DNA of 64,000 bases from an uncultured Anaerotruncus sp. (GCA_900539775.1 UQDL01000006.1:1-64000); one strand, 5' to 3'. Positions 51,331 to 60,314 are shown, counted from the stretch's first letter. Notes: generated by a model not told the origin, from the sequence alone. A program made the numbers and translations.

Positions 51331-53569
51331 GGCAGGTACGGGAAATAACATCAAGCTGCTGCTCGCGAGTTAAATCAATAAATTTAACTGCATAACCGGA
51401 AACACGGATAGTGAAGTTTGCATATTCTTCTTTTTCCGGATGTTCCATGGCATCAACAAGCTTTTCCTTACCGAACACGTTAACATTAAGATGATGAGCG
51501 CCCTGATCAAAATAGCCATCCATAACCTGAACAAGGTTATTTGTTTGCTCACCCTCATTATGGCCGAGAGCATCGGGATTGATAGTTTGAGTGTTAGAAA
51601 TACCGTCAAGTGCCCAATGATAAGGAAGCTTTGCAACAGAGTTAAGAGAAGCAAGAAGGCCATTTTGCTCTGCACCGTAGCTTGGGTTTGCACCGGGAGA
51701 AAGCGGAGCGCCTGCAGGGCGACCGTCCGGCAAGCAACCTGTTGCCTTACCGTAAACTACATTTGATGTGATGGTAAGGATTGAAGTTGTGGGCTCTGAA
51801 TTACGATAAGTGTGGCGGCGCTTAATCATTTCGAGGAAAGTTTTAAGAAGCCAAACAGCAATATCGTCTGCTCTGTCGTCATCATTACCGTATTTCGGGA
51901 AATCACCGTCTATTTGATAATCAACAACAAGGCCGTCTTCATCACGAATTGTTTTAACCTTAGCATATTTAATAGCGCTGAGCGAATCTACAACATGAGA
52001 GAAGCCGGCAATACCCGTTGCAAAGGTGCGGCGAACATCTGTGTCAATAAGAGCCATTTCAGCAGCTTCGTAATAATACTTATCATGCATATACTGAATA
52101 AGATTAAGAACATTAACATAAAGACCGGCAAGCCAATCCATCATAACAAGATACTTTTTAACAACAGTGTCATAATCAAGATATTCATCATTGATGGGAG
52201 CAAAGTTGGGGCCAACCTGATCCTTTGTTTTTTCATCAACACCGCCGTTGATTGCATAAAGAAGGCATTTTGCAAGGTTTGCACGAGCACCGAAGAATTG
52301 CATTTCCTTACCGGTTTGAGTTGCCGATACGCAGCAGCAGATTGAATAATCATCGCCCCAAACCGGCTTCATAACGTCATCATTTTCATACTGAATAGAG
52401 CTTGTGCGAATAGAAATAGCAGCAGCATATTTCTTAAAGTTTTCGGGAAGATCGCTTGAATAAAGAACAGTAAGGTTAGGCTCAGGTGAGGGACCCATAT
52501 TTTCAAGAGTATGAAGAAAACGATAATCTGTTTTGGTAACCATTGATCGGCCGTCCATACCGATACCTGCAACCTCAAGAGTAGCCCAAACCGGGTCACC
52601 GCTGAAGAGCTGATTATAAGAAGGAATACGGGCAAACTTAACCATACGGAATTTCATAACCATGTGATCAATGATTTCCTGAGCTTCGCTTTCATTGAGA
52701 ACACCGGCTTCAATATCACGCTGGAAATAAATATCAAGGAAGGTTGAAATTCTGCCAACGCTCATTGCTGCACCGTTTTGAGTTTTGATAGCAGCAAGAT
52801 AGCCGAAATAGAGCCACTGAGCAGCTTCCTTTGCAGTGCCGGCAGGCTGTGAAATATCAAAGCCGTAGATTTCTGCCATCTTCTTCATATCTTTAAGAGC
52901 ATTTACCTGAAGCTTAATTTCCTCACGAAGGCGAATTACATCATCCGTCATTGTTCCGTCGCCGCAATTTGCAAAATCCTTGAGTTTTTCTTCAATCAGA
53001 AAATCAACACCGTAAAGAGCCACACGGCGATAGTCGCCTACGATTCTGCCTCTGCCGTAAGTATCGGGAAGGCCTGTTATAATTTTATTGTGGCGAGCCT
53101 TCATCATTTCCGGAGTATAAGCATCAAAAACAGCCTGGTTATGAGTTCTTGCATACTCTGTGAAAATTTTGTGAAGCTCCGGATTTGGAGTATAACCATA
53201 TGTTGTGCAAGCCTGCTCTGCCATTTTAATTCCGCCGAAAGGCATGAATGCACGCTTAAGAGGCTTATCTGTTTGCAAGCCTACTATTTGCTCAAGATCT
53301 TTATCTGCTTCGCTGATGTAGCCGGGTCCGTAAGAAGTGAGTGAAGAAACAACCTCTGTTTCCATATCGAGCACGCCGTTATTTGCTCGCTCTTCCTTTT
53401 GAAGGCCCTGAAGAACACCCCAGAGCTTATCCGTTGCAGGAGTGGGATCTGCAAGGAAAGATTCATCGCCGTCATACGGCTGATAGTTTTTCTGGATGAA
53501 ATCACGAACATTGATTTCTTCTTTCCAGATACGTCCTTCAAAGCCATGCCACTGTTTAAAATCAGTCAT
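51317..53569 (-). CDS. pflB: Formate C-acetyltransferase (pyruvate formate-lyase)
   Basis: A 750-residue glycyl-radical enzyme splitting pyruvate with CoA into acetyl-CoA and formate. The active-site cysteines lie in DYSICCCVSATQTGKEMQFFG (three consecutive Cys; quoted in parts) and the radical glycine is Gly725 in RVSGYAV, 25 residues from the C-terminus, as in E. coli PflB. I chose the ATG at 53567-53569 behind AGGAGG. The promoter at 53632-53660 and the palindrome 53608-53625 lie directly upstream. It is the main anaerobic pyruvate-consuming step visible here. Confidence 0.95.
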   Translation of the reverse strand: MTDFKQWHGFEGRIWKEEINVRDFIQKNYQPYDGDESFLADPTPATDKLWGVLQGLQKEERANNGVLDMETEVVSSLTSYGPGYISEADKDLEQIVGLQTDKPLKRAFMPFGGIKMAEQACTTYGYTPNPELHKIFTEYARTHNQAVFDAYTPEMMKARHNKIITGLPDTYGRGRIVGDYRRVALYGVDFLIEEKLKDFANCGDGTMTDDVIRLREEIKLQVNALKDMKKMAEIYGFDISQPAGTAKEAAQWLYFGYLAAIKTQNGAAMSVGRISTFLDIYFQRDIEAGVLNESEAQEIIDHMVMKFRMVKFARIPSYNQLFSGDPVWATLEVAGIGMDGRSMVTKTDYRFLHTLENMGPSPEPNLTVLYSSDLPENFKKYAAAISIRTSSIQYENDDVMKPVWGDDYSICCCVSATQTGKEMQFFGARANLAKCLLYAINGGVDEKTKDQVGPNFAPINDEYLDYDTVVKKYLVMMDWLAGLYVNVLNLIQYMHDKYYYEAAEMALIDTDVRRTFATGIAGFSHVVDSLSAIKYAKVKTIRDEDGLVVDYQIDGDFPKYGNDDDRADDIAVWLLKTFLEMIKRRHTYRNSEPTTSILTITSNVVYGKATGCLPDGRPAGAPLSPGANPSYGAEQNGLLASLNSVAKLPYHWALDGISNTQTINPDALGHNEGEQTNNLVQVMDGYFDQGAHHLNVNVFGKEKLVDAMEHPEKEEYANFTIRVSGYAVKFIDLTREQQLDVISRTCHDRI

Positions 53570-53607
53570 TATAAATAGTCCTCCTCTGAACATTATTCAT
53601 ACAATTA

Positions 53608-53625
53608 GGTTAGCAGCTGCTAACC
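53608..53625 (-). promoter_or_regulatory. Palindromic operator of pflBA matching the DtxR/MntR-type site
   Basis: Perfect 18-bp palindrome GGTTAGCAGCTGCTAACC. The core GTTAGC-N4-GCTAAC (53609-53624) is the same as at the regulator gene and starts 7 bases after the -10, the identical spacing. Confidence 0.8.
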
Positions 53626-53631
53626 GCGATT

Positions 53632-53660
53632 ATAATAACACTATTAAGATAAAAAATCAA
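53632..53660 (-). promoter_or_regulatory. Promoter of pflBA
   Basis: Minus-strand -35 TTGATT (53655-53660), 17-base spacer, -10 TATTAT (53632-53637). Confidence 0.7.
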
Positions 53661-53675
53661 TAGTGAAATATAAGT

Positions 53676-53753
53676 AAAAAGAGGAATTAAATGCCTCTTT
53701 TTTTATACAAAATATATACAAAAAACCAAAATAGACAAAAGTTTAATTCCTCT
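53676..53753 (-). terminator. Alternative-hairpin terminator region between the fumarase beta gene and pflB
   Basis: Terminator hairpin AAAAAGAGG/CCTCTTTTT (53676-53684 with 53694-53702). A competing 12-bp pairing AGAGGAATTAAA/TTTAATTCCTCT (53680-53691 with 53742-53753) uses the same left arm, so only one can form. Confidence 0.6.
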
Positions 53754-53765
53754 AAATATTTAATA

Positions 53766-54299
53766 TTAACTTTTTCTTTCAAAAACATTTCCGCCGTTGC
53801 AGTCCACTGCAACAGTAAGCGGAAATCTTTCAAATTTTAAACGTTTAACAGACTCACAGCCAAGATCATCATAAGCAATAACCTCACAGCTTTTGATGCA
53901 CTTTGACGCAAGTGCACCGGCACCGCCGATTGCGCAAAGATACACTGCTTTATTGCGTATAATCGCATCACAAACACTTTTGCTGCGCTCGCCTTTTCCA
54001 ACCATTGCAACAACACCTTTATCAAGCAAAAGCGGGGCAAAAACATCCATTCTGCTTGATGTAGTCGGGCCGCACGCACCGACGGCAAGGCCCTCTGGTG
54101 CCGGAGTAGGGCCCGCATAATAAATCACCGCATCTTTTAAATCATACGGAAGTTCATTTCCGCTTTCCAAGGCTTTAACGATTCTTTTATGAGCGGCATC
54201 ACGAGAGGTATATACAGTTCCCGAAAGAACAAGTCTGTCCCCTGCTTTAAGCTTTGGAGCAAATTCTCTTAACTGTGAAGTATTTAAAACATATTCCAT
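53766..54299 (-). CDS. Class I fumarase/tartrate-dehydratase beta subunit, without alpha partner nearby
   Basis: A 177-residue protein matching the C-terminal (beta) domain of [4Fe-4S] class I fumarate hydratases: LKAGDRLVLSGTVYTSRDAAHKR (in parts), the motif CGPTTSSRMD near residues 75-84, GKGERSKSVCDA and KFERFPLTVAVDCNG. The beta subunit alone lacks the cluster-binding cysteines of the alpha subunit, whose gene is not in this window. The likely reaction is fumarate/malate interconversion, or tartrate or another dihydroxy acid dehydration. I chose the ATG at 54297-54299; a longer open frame would run through the upstream small gene. Confidence 0.8.
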   Translation of the reverse strand: MEYVLNTSQLREFAPKLKAGDRLVLSGTVYTSRDAAHKRIVKALESGNELPYDLKDAVIYYAGPTPAPEGLAVGACGPTTSSRMDVFAPLLLDKGVVAMVGKGERSKSVCDAIIRNKAVYLCAIGGAGALASKCIKSCEVIAYDDLGCESVKRLKFERFPLTVAVDCNGGNVFERKS

Positions 54300-54306
54300 A
54301 ATGCTC

Positions 54307-54528
54307 TTATTCTCCGACTTTCTGATTAAGCAGCTCTTTGAGCCGCTCGTTTTCCTCTTCCGTTGCCTGAAGAACGGCAATATTCTGATTTAATTCACGA
54401 TTAGCCTCTTTGAGCTGAAAATCCAAATTTGAATTAACGATTTCAAGGCGCTGACATTCAAAATTAACATCCTCAAGTGCGGCCATAAGGCGAGAAACCT
54501 GTTCTTTTAGCGCTTCTATGCCATCCAT
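54307..54528 (-). CDS. Small coiled-coil protein
   Basis: A 73-residue, almost wholly helical, acidic protein with heptad-like Leu/Ile spacing throughout (residues 4-70), resembling cell-division ZapB-type or SlyX-like coiled coils, though I cannot assign a family. It starts at ATG 54526-54528 behind AAAGGAG. It ends 7 bases before the fumarase beta ATG, so it is co-transcribed with it. Confidence 0.6.
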   Translation of the reverse strand: MDGIEALKEQVSRLMAALEDVNFECQRLEIVNSNLDFQLKEANRELNQNIAVLQATEEENERLKELLNQKVGE

Positions 54529-54595
54529 ATCAAACAACTCCTTTCAAGCTTACAAAGCAACAAAGGGGCTGCAAAAAGCAGCCCCTTGCATGCAA

Positions 54596-56428
54596 TTATC
54601 TGTCAATATCGGTATCAATTTCAACATAGCACTTGCCGAACCAATTCATCTTAGCAGTATAAGACTTTTCAAGCTTATCTGCAGCACTTGTTGAATCATC
54701 CGAGGAAAGAGCGGATTTTGCGTTTTCCTCCCAAATCGGAGTGCCGGATGTGCCTACAAAATACATAATATGATAGCCGTATTGAGTTTGAACAATGCCG
54801 ACATCGCCTGCTTTTCTTGAAGGATCAAGCGACCAAGTTTCAAATGTGTCAACCATTTTTCCGGGAACGATATTTTCATAAAGTCCGCCGTTTGAGCTTG
54901 AACCGGTATCTGCACTGTTAGCAGATACAAGTGCAGCAAAGCTGTCCTCTGTTTTATCGCCGGAATTATATTCGCTTACGATCTTGTTAGCTGTTTCAAG
55001 AGCTGTTGCCCACTGCTCTGCAGTTGCATCAACAGCTTGAGTTTTGCTGCTTGAATCGGTTATTGGGCTAACGAGAATATGGCGAACGCTTACGCTTGAA
55101 GCCTCCGGAACCTCAGCGGGTGAAATAACATAAACAACGCTTGTTGATATTTGATAAATATCGCCTGCTTTACGGTCTGAGCTGAAAAGCCAATCAAGGC
55201 CGGGATATGAATCTGAATCTTTTGAATCGGCGGTTGCGATTGCATATTTAGCAGATTTAAGAACAGCCTTGGTTGCATAAAGCTTTGTTGATGCCTCATC
55301 CTGTGCATAATAGTTCTTATAATAATCACCGTCTTTAGCATATTTAACGCAAAGATCTGTGAAATTAGAGCCGTCCTTCTTTAATTCATCCTTAAATGCC
55401 TTAGCATCATCCTCGCTTGAAGCCTCAAAAATTCTGATGCTTACAGCGCTGAGATCATCAACATGAGAATCCTTATAAGCAGTGTAATCAGCCTCTGTGT
55501 ACTCTTTATTTTCAGCATCGGTATTGAGCTGAGACTGATAATTCTGTGCTATATATGACACAGTCATTTCGCGGCGGAAAACCTTTTCCGTTACGCCCTT
55601 ACCGAGAGCCTGAACAAGATAACCGGAAACCGTGTAGCCGTATTTTTCCGCAGCAGACTTATACTCGCTTATTGCTTTATCAAGCTCTGACTGCTGTTCA
55701 TCGGTAATTTTCGGTTCTTCACCGTTATTGGCCTTAACAGCTTCGTTATAATACATATAAGTTGTTTTTATTGATTTAAGAGCTTGTTCATTTACATATT
55801 CAAGCCAAGTTACAACTTTATCATCGCTGTTTGTGGTTTTTTGAGAAGAAAGCTTCTTATCAAAATCAACATCAAGATTGTAATCCTTTGGATCAAGACC
55901 ATATTGCTTATAAGAAGATTGAGTTTGCTTAAGTTTGTTATAAGTTGTTGCAAAATAATAGTTATAAGTTGAAACAGGAATTCTAATCTTATCGCCGGAT
56001 TCATCAGTGATTGTTGCGGCGGTTAAGCCGGTTGTCCACTGCAGGGTGGAATGCACAAAACCTTTACGAACGGCGCCGGTGCCGACATAAGCAACAAGAA
56101 TCGCAACAACCAAAACGCACGCTGCAACCTTGCGAATTACAGAAGCGTTGTTTGCAGTGATTGCAGATTTTTTTCCGCTGAGAGCATCCTGCTTTGCTTT
56201 TGCTTTATCCAACTTTTTCTTAATTGCATCTTTTTCTTTCTCATCCGTTGCGGAAGTTAACTTACTTCTGAGCTCTTGAATTTCCTTATCGAGCGCAGCA
56301 TTTTTTTCAGCAATTTTTTTCGCTTTTTGTGCAAGCCTTTCAGCCTTCTTTGCGCTTTTATCGGATTTTGCAGAGCCTGAAATGGAGCCCCCGCTTAAGA
56401 TGTCTTCATTCAAATCTTTCTTTGCCAT
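54596..56428 (-). CDS. Membrane-anchored parvulin-type peptidyl-prolyl isomerase, PrsA-like (copy 1)
   Basis: A 610-residue foldase-like protein. A cytoplasmic Lys/Ala/Glu coiled coil (about residues 20-85) precedes one membrane helix (about 100-118), then a long SurA/PrsA-type N-domain and a C-terminal parvulin PPIase region (about 465-580) with SVRHILV, GGLYENIVPGKMVDTFE and GDVGIVQTQYGYHIMYF. It differs from normal PrsA by its signal-anchor in place of a lipobox and by the long cytoplasmic segment. I chose the ATG at 56426-56428. Its own promoter is at 56505-56533; copy 2 lies upstream. Confidence 0.8.
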   Translation of the reverse strand: MAKKDLNEDILSGGSISGSAKSDKSAKKAERLAQKAKKIAEKNAALDKEIQELRSKLTSATDEKEKDAIKKKLDKAKAKQDALSGKKSAITANNASVIRKVAACVLVVAILVAYVGTGAVRKGFVHSTLQWTTGLTAATITDESGDKIRIPVSTYNYYFATTYNKLKQTQSSYKQYGLDPKDYNLDVDFDKKLSSQKTTNSDDKVVTWLEYVNEQALKSIKTTYMYYNEAVKANNGEEPKITDEQQSELDKAISEYKSAAEKYGYTVSGYLVQALGKGVTEKVFRREMTVSYIAQNYQSQLNTDAENKEYTEADYTAYKDSHVDDLSAVSIRIFEASSEDDAKAFKDELKKDGSNFTDLCVKYAKDGDYYKNYYAQDEASTKLYATKAVLKSAKYAIATADSKDSDSYPGLDWLFSSDRKAGDIYQISTSVVYVISPAEVPEASSVSVRHILVSPITDSSSKTQAVDATAEQWATALETANKIVSEYNSGDKTEDSFAALVSANSADTGSSSNGGLYENIVPGKMVDTFETWSLDPSRKAGDVGIVQTQYGYHIMYFVGTSGTPIWEENAKSALSSDDSTSAADKLEKSYTAKMNWFGKCYVEIDTDIDR

Positions 56429-56504
56429 TTTTTTCATCCTAACATGTATTTATCACGGCAGACAAACAAATTACAGCCCCCGTGAAATGAATTTATCGTA
56501 TATC

Positions 56505-56533
56505 ATTTTACACTAAAATGAAAGATAATACAA
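56505..56533 (-). promoter_or_regulatory. Promoter of parvulin copy 1
   Basis: Minus-strand -35 TTGTAT (56528-56533), 17-base spacer, -10 TAAAAT (56505-56510). Confidence 0.55.
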
Positions 56534-56549
56534 GCAAAATTTTTACATA

Positions 56550-56590
56550 ATCGGCAAATAAGGCAATTTTTGCCGAATATATTTGCCGAT
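56550..56590 (-). terminator. Nested inverted repeat after parvulin copy 2
   Basis: Outer 11-bp arms ATCGGCAAATA (56550-56560) and TATTTGCCGAT (56580-56590), inner GGCAA/TTGCC pairing. There is no strong T run, so this may be a weak terminator or a 3'-end stabiliser. Confidence 0.5.
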
Positions 56591-56599
56591 CAGCATATT

Positions 56600-58492
56600 T
56601 TACTGATTATGTGATGATGTAACATCGGTAATGTAGCTTGAGGAAGGTGTTGCGGATTCGGCGTTTTTCATGCCGATTCTTTCCTTGCAGTAATATGATT
56701 TAGATGCGGATTCGGAATCATCGTCAATAAGCTCTGTTATATACTGATTTTCTGCATCATACATATATTCCGGGCAATAGGATATGAAAAACATAATATG
56801 ATAGCCATACTTGCTTTTTACGATGCCCACATCGCCGTACTTTCTGGACGGATCAATTGCCCAATTCTCAAAATCTGAAACCATTTGGCCAAGCTGAGTA
56901 TCCATAATTCCGCCGCCGTACATATTATTAAGATTGACAGAGGTTGAGGAAGTGTCATCCGAATATTTTTCTGCAAGAGCCGCAAAAGAAAGTTCGGTTT
57001 TGTCTCCGTTATTGTACTCATCAAGAATTGAATTTGCCTTTTCGAGTGCAGCAGCCCATTGCTCATCCGTATATGTTTTTTCGGAAGAAGATGCTGTGGA
57101 AGAAGAGTTTTCACCATCATCCGGGGTAACAAGAATATGTCTTACCGAATAAACATTTGAATCATCGTCTGTTTGAAGAACGGGCTGAGATGTTTTGAGA
57201 ATTATATAGATAACGCCTGCTTTATCATCTGCATAATAGTTAGTAGAACCGATTGCGGTGCTTTCGCTGAACAGCCAATCGGCCAAATCTTCGCTAAGGT
57301 TGCTTTCAATATCTGTTTTAACGCTTGTGGAAGCCATAACGCCTTCAAAAGCTTCTATAGCTTCGCTTTCATCGCTGAAATAGCCTGCCGAGATATACTT
57401 TGAAATCAATTCTGCGCTGTATTCGGGAATGAGTGCTTTCATTGAAGCTTCATCAGTTATTTTAGCCATAGTTGCCTTTGCATTTTCAATTGCAGCTTTC
57501 TTAGTTTCGTCTGAGCTTGTGTCGTAAGCAGCCTCAAGAATTGAATATGAGCAAGACTTATAATCATCTTCGTGCTCCTTGAAGTACTTATCAAGATCTT
57601 CATCAGACGGACGAAGCTTTATCTGAAGTTGATAATAATAAACACTTGAAATATAATTCTGCTCAAGATATTTTCTGAGAGTTTCGAGACCGCAATTATC
57701 ACCATATGCATTGGCAATATATTCATTTACGCCCATATTTGCGGCGGAAGCAGCACGTTTGATATTATTGAGCTGATTATCGATCATTTCTTTTTGGCCG
57801 TCTGTAAGCGTGATACCGGCATCAAGACCTTTTTGATAATAAACGAGATTCTTTTTTATAAGCTCTGTTGTATTTTCCTTAAAACGATCCTGCCAAGAAA
57901 CGTCATTACCGTCATCATCGGTAACGTATTGTTCCGAAAAATCCTTGGTTAAATCAATATCATAGTAGCCGTTTGCGGCATATTGCGCATACTGCCTAAC
58001 TATGTTTTGATAATAAAAATTATACATACCGACAGAAACATCGGTGTCGCCGACAGTCATTACAACATTACCCGGATTCATTTTTTCATTACTGTTCGGA
58101 ACAGTATAATAACGAACACCGAGAATAACAAGAATTGCAATAACAACAACGGCAAGCAATGAGGCGAGCACTGCCGTAATGGTTTCTTTTTTTACCATAA
58201 CGCCCTGAGGCTCATATCCTGCCGGTTCAGGCTGCGTTTTTTTAACGGGTTTTGCCTTTTGCAGCTTAAATTCAACACCGTTTTCGCTGAAAACATCATT
58301 TTCCGCAGCAGGTGCACTTGCATCAAACTGCCAATTATCGTTTGTTTCATACTCAACATCGCCGCTTGAAGTGCCTTCGGAAGCTTTGCTTGATTTTTCA
58401 TTTAAATCAAGAGATTCCGCGCTTTCGCTTTTTGGTGCGTCCATACTGCCGTTTTCGGCATCGGTCGGCGTGATTTTATCCTTATCACTCAT
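56600..58492 (-). CDS. Membrane-anchored parvulin-type peptidyl-prolyl isomerase, PrsA-like (copy 2)
   Basis: A 630-residue paralogue of the preceding protein. The cytoplasmic part (about 1-100) is Ser/Glu/Asp-rich rather than a coiled coil; the membrane helix is at about 104-126; the C-terminal parvulin domain (about 470-605) has YSVRHILVTPDDG, TSVNLNNMYGGGIMDTQ and GDVGIVKSKYGYHIMFF. The two proteins share the DEQW/AEQW...NSGDKT/NNGDKT...DPSRK pattern, so they came from a tandem duplication. It has its own promoter at 58528-58556. It probably helps fold exported proteins on the outer face of the membrane. Confidence 0.8.
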   Translation of the reverse strand: MSDKDKITPTDAENGSMDAPKSESAESLDLNEKSSKASEGTSSGDVEYETNDNWQFDASAPAAENDVFSENGVEFKLQKAKPVKKTQPEPAGYEPQGVMVKKETITAVLASLLAVVVIAILVILGVRYYTVPNSNEKMNPGNVVMTVGDTDVSVGMYNFYYQNIVRQYAQYAANGYYDIDLTKDFSEQYVTDDDGNDVSWQDRFKENTTELIKKNLVYYQKGLDAGITLTDGQKEMIDNQLNNIKRAASAANMGVNEYIANAYGDNCGLETLRKYLEQNYISSVYYYQLQIKLRPSDEDLDKYFKEHEDDYKSCSYSILEAAYDTSSDETKKAAIENAKATMAKITDEASMKALIPEYSAELISKYISAGYFSDESEAIEAFEGVMASTSVKTDIESNLSEDLADWLFSESTAIGSTNYYADDKAGVIYIILKTSQPVLQTDDDSNVYSVRHILVTPDDGENSSSTASSSEKTYTDEQWAAALEKANSILDEYNNGDKTELSFAALAEKYSDDTSSTSVNLNNMYGGGIMDTQLGQMVSDFENWAIDPSRKYGDVGIVKSKYGYHIMFFISYCPEYMYDAENQYITELIDDDSESASKSYYCKERIGMKNAESATPSSSYITDVTSSHNQ

Positions 58493-58527
58493 AAAAAACT
58501 CTCCTGTTCTTTTGTGAAATACACTTA

Positions 58528-58556
58528 ATTATAAACTATTTCATTCTATATTTCAA
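58528..58556 (-). promoter_or_regulatory. Promoter of parvulin copy 2
   Basis: Minus-strand -35 TTGAAA (58551-58556), 17-base spacer, -10 TATAAT (58528-58533). Confidence 0.75.
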
Positions 58557-58607
58557 CAACATTTGGTTAATGAGTTATTAAGATATCTTTACAATAAAAT
58601 ATTTATG

Positions 58608-58636
58608 TTGAAAAGAAAGATAATTTGTAGTATTAT
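58608..58636 (+). promoter_or_regulatory. Promoter of the O-antigen-ligase-like gene
   Basis: -35 TTGAAA (58608-58613), 17-base spacer, -10 TATTAT (58631-58636). The leader of about 70 bases includes a small hairpin (GCGGC-N4-GCCGC near 58673-58686). Confidence 0.65.
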
Positions 58637-58714
58637 GTAGGGTAGACATCTTAAGCGACAGCGCAATTTCAAGCGGCACCGGCCGCATAAATTTAATTCG
58701 GAGATTTATTATTT

Positions 58715-60139
58715 ATGGAAGCTGTAAAAAATCGCGACGGCAGCCCTGCATGGCAATGGCTGTTAGCAACAGTGTTTCTGTTTCCTCTTTTGCCCGAATA
58801 TATAAGCCCATTCGTGTTATTCGCAGGGTTTATTGTTTTTAAGGTGCAATGGAGCAAGGAAGGCAGAAAAGCCAAAGTTGGCACACTCGGAAAAATTTGC
58901 ATGGCATTTATGAGCCTTGCATTATTAAGCGTTTTGTGGTCTGACACCAAATTAGATTCATTAGGCACGGCAGGCCTTTGGTGGGGAATGTTTTTGGTGC
59001 TTGTTATGATTAACAACTTGGCAAACACCAAAGAAAAAATAGATGAAATCTTAAAGGCCGTTTCGGCAAGCGCCGCATTGAACGGCGCAATAGGCACAAT
59101 TCAAATATGCTCTTATTTGCTGCACAGAGACGGATATATCGGTGCAGGAGGAGTTCTTGTTAACCCAATATACAAAAATCTTGACAAATTTGTTTACACA
59201 AAGCTGCCTTTTGAGATAAGAACAAACACATTTGCAGACAGAGCAAGCGGGTTTTTCTCAAATCCAAATTTGATGACATCATATTTAGTGTTTGCCTATC
59301 CCCTTTCCATCTACCTTTATCTTAATTCAAAAACAAAAAAGCAGAAGATATTCTATCTTTTCTCAAATCTTTTAATCAGCGCAGGCATAAGTTCCACAAT
59401 GACGAGAGCAGGCTGTGTTATTGCACTTGCCGGATGGCTGTTTATGTTTATAGTACTGATTAAAAGGCACGGCGGCAGAATGCTGCAAATATTTGTACCT
59501 ACTGTTTGCATAATAATACCATCTTTGCTTACAAGATACGGAATTATATTTGCGCCTAAGCCAAAGCCGAACGGCGCTTCACATTCCGGCGGAGCAGGAG
59601 CAGCCGCCGAAACGGCAGCCCAGATTTCGGCAGCAGTTTCGGCAAAGCAATCATCCGCAAACCACTTTAAGATTTGGAGCAGCATAATTGATTATTTAGC
59701 AGATAATCTTCGTGAATTTTTCTTCGGACTTGGCTTCGGATGCGAAAGCACGGGAAACATGCTGCTTGAAGAATACGGATTAGACAAACCGCATGCCCAC
59801 AACTTTATTCTTGAAATTTGGGCAGAGCTTGGGCTTATAGGGCTAATTATCTTGCTTGTGCTTATAGGCGCAGCAATTATGAAACTGTTCAAAACCAAAG
59901 CGCCTAACGGAAAAAGATATGATTTGATTTTCTATATATTTACAAGCTTTATGATGTTTTTATGCTTTGGCCTTTCAGACTACATTTTTAATTCGCCGAA
60001 ACAAATTATACTTATTATGATTTCATTGGGGCTTACACAGGCAATAAGCAGTTGCTATGAGCAGAATGAAATTTCAAAAAAGGATTTCGAAAAGCTGAAA
60101 AAGCATGATAATGCACACAAAAAAATGCCGCAAACATAA
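58715..60139 (+). CDS. O-antigen ligase/polymerase-like membrane protein
   Basis: A 474-residue polytopic protein with about 10-12 membrane helices and a large extracellular loop, matching the Wzy_C/O-antigen-ligase superfamily. The conserved segment FFSNPNLMTSYLVFAYPL (about residues 185-202) and the later HNFILEIWAELGLIGLIIL stretch (His ligand of the family) are clear. A low-complexity Ala/Gly-rich insert (about 287-315) sits in the loop. In Gram-positives it would polymerise or ligate a surface polysaccharide, fitting the glycosyltransferase downstream on the other strand. The tail is Lys-rich. Confidence 0.83.
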   Translation: MEAVKNRDGSPAWQWLLATVFLFPLLPEYISPFVLFAGFIVFKVQWSKEGRKAKVGTLGKICMAFMSLALLSVLWSDTKLDSLGTAGLWWGMFLVLVMINNLANTKEKIDEILKAVSASAALNGAIGTIQICSYLLHRDGYIGAGGVLVNPIYKNLDKFVYTKLPFEIRTNTFADRASGFFSNPNLMTSYLVFAYPLSIYLYLNSKTKKQKIFYLFSNLLISAGISSTMTRAGCVIALAGWLFMFIVLIKRHGGRMLQIFVPTVCIIIPSLLTRYGIIFAPKPKPNGASHSGGAGAAAETAAQISAAVSAKQSSANHFKIWSSIIDYLADNLREFFFGLGFGCESTGNMLLEEYGLDKPHAHNFILEIWAELGLIGLIILLVLIGAAIMKLFKTKAPNGKRYDLIFYIFTSFMMFLCFGLSDYIFNSPKQIILIMISLGLTQAISSCYEQNEISKKDFEKLKKHDNAHKKMPQT

Positions 60140-60162
60140 AAAATTAAACTAACAAACAAACA

Positions 60163-60205
60163 AACCGCCCGCTGAGTGAGCAGATCATTCAGCGGGCGGT
60201 TATAT
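60163..60205. terminator. Bidirectional terminator between ligase-like and YfhO genes
   Basis: Perfect 13-bp arms AACCGCCCGCTGA (60163-60175) and TCAGCGGGCGGTT (60189-60201), with T-rich sequence on both outward sides. Confidence 0.88.
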
Positions 60206-60314
60206 TTTTAATAATTCGTAAACAACTTATACAAAGCTGATGTTTTTTGCTGCTACCGATATTTCAAGGCATTTATTGCCTGCTTAAGCCGCAGGCAAGT
60301 GTTTTAAATATCCG

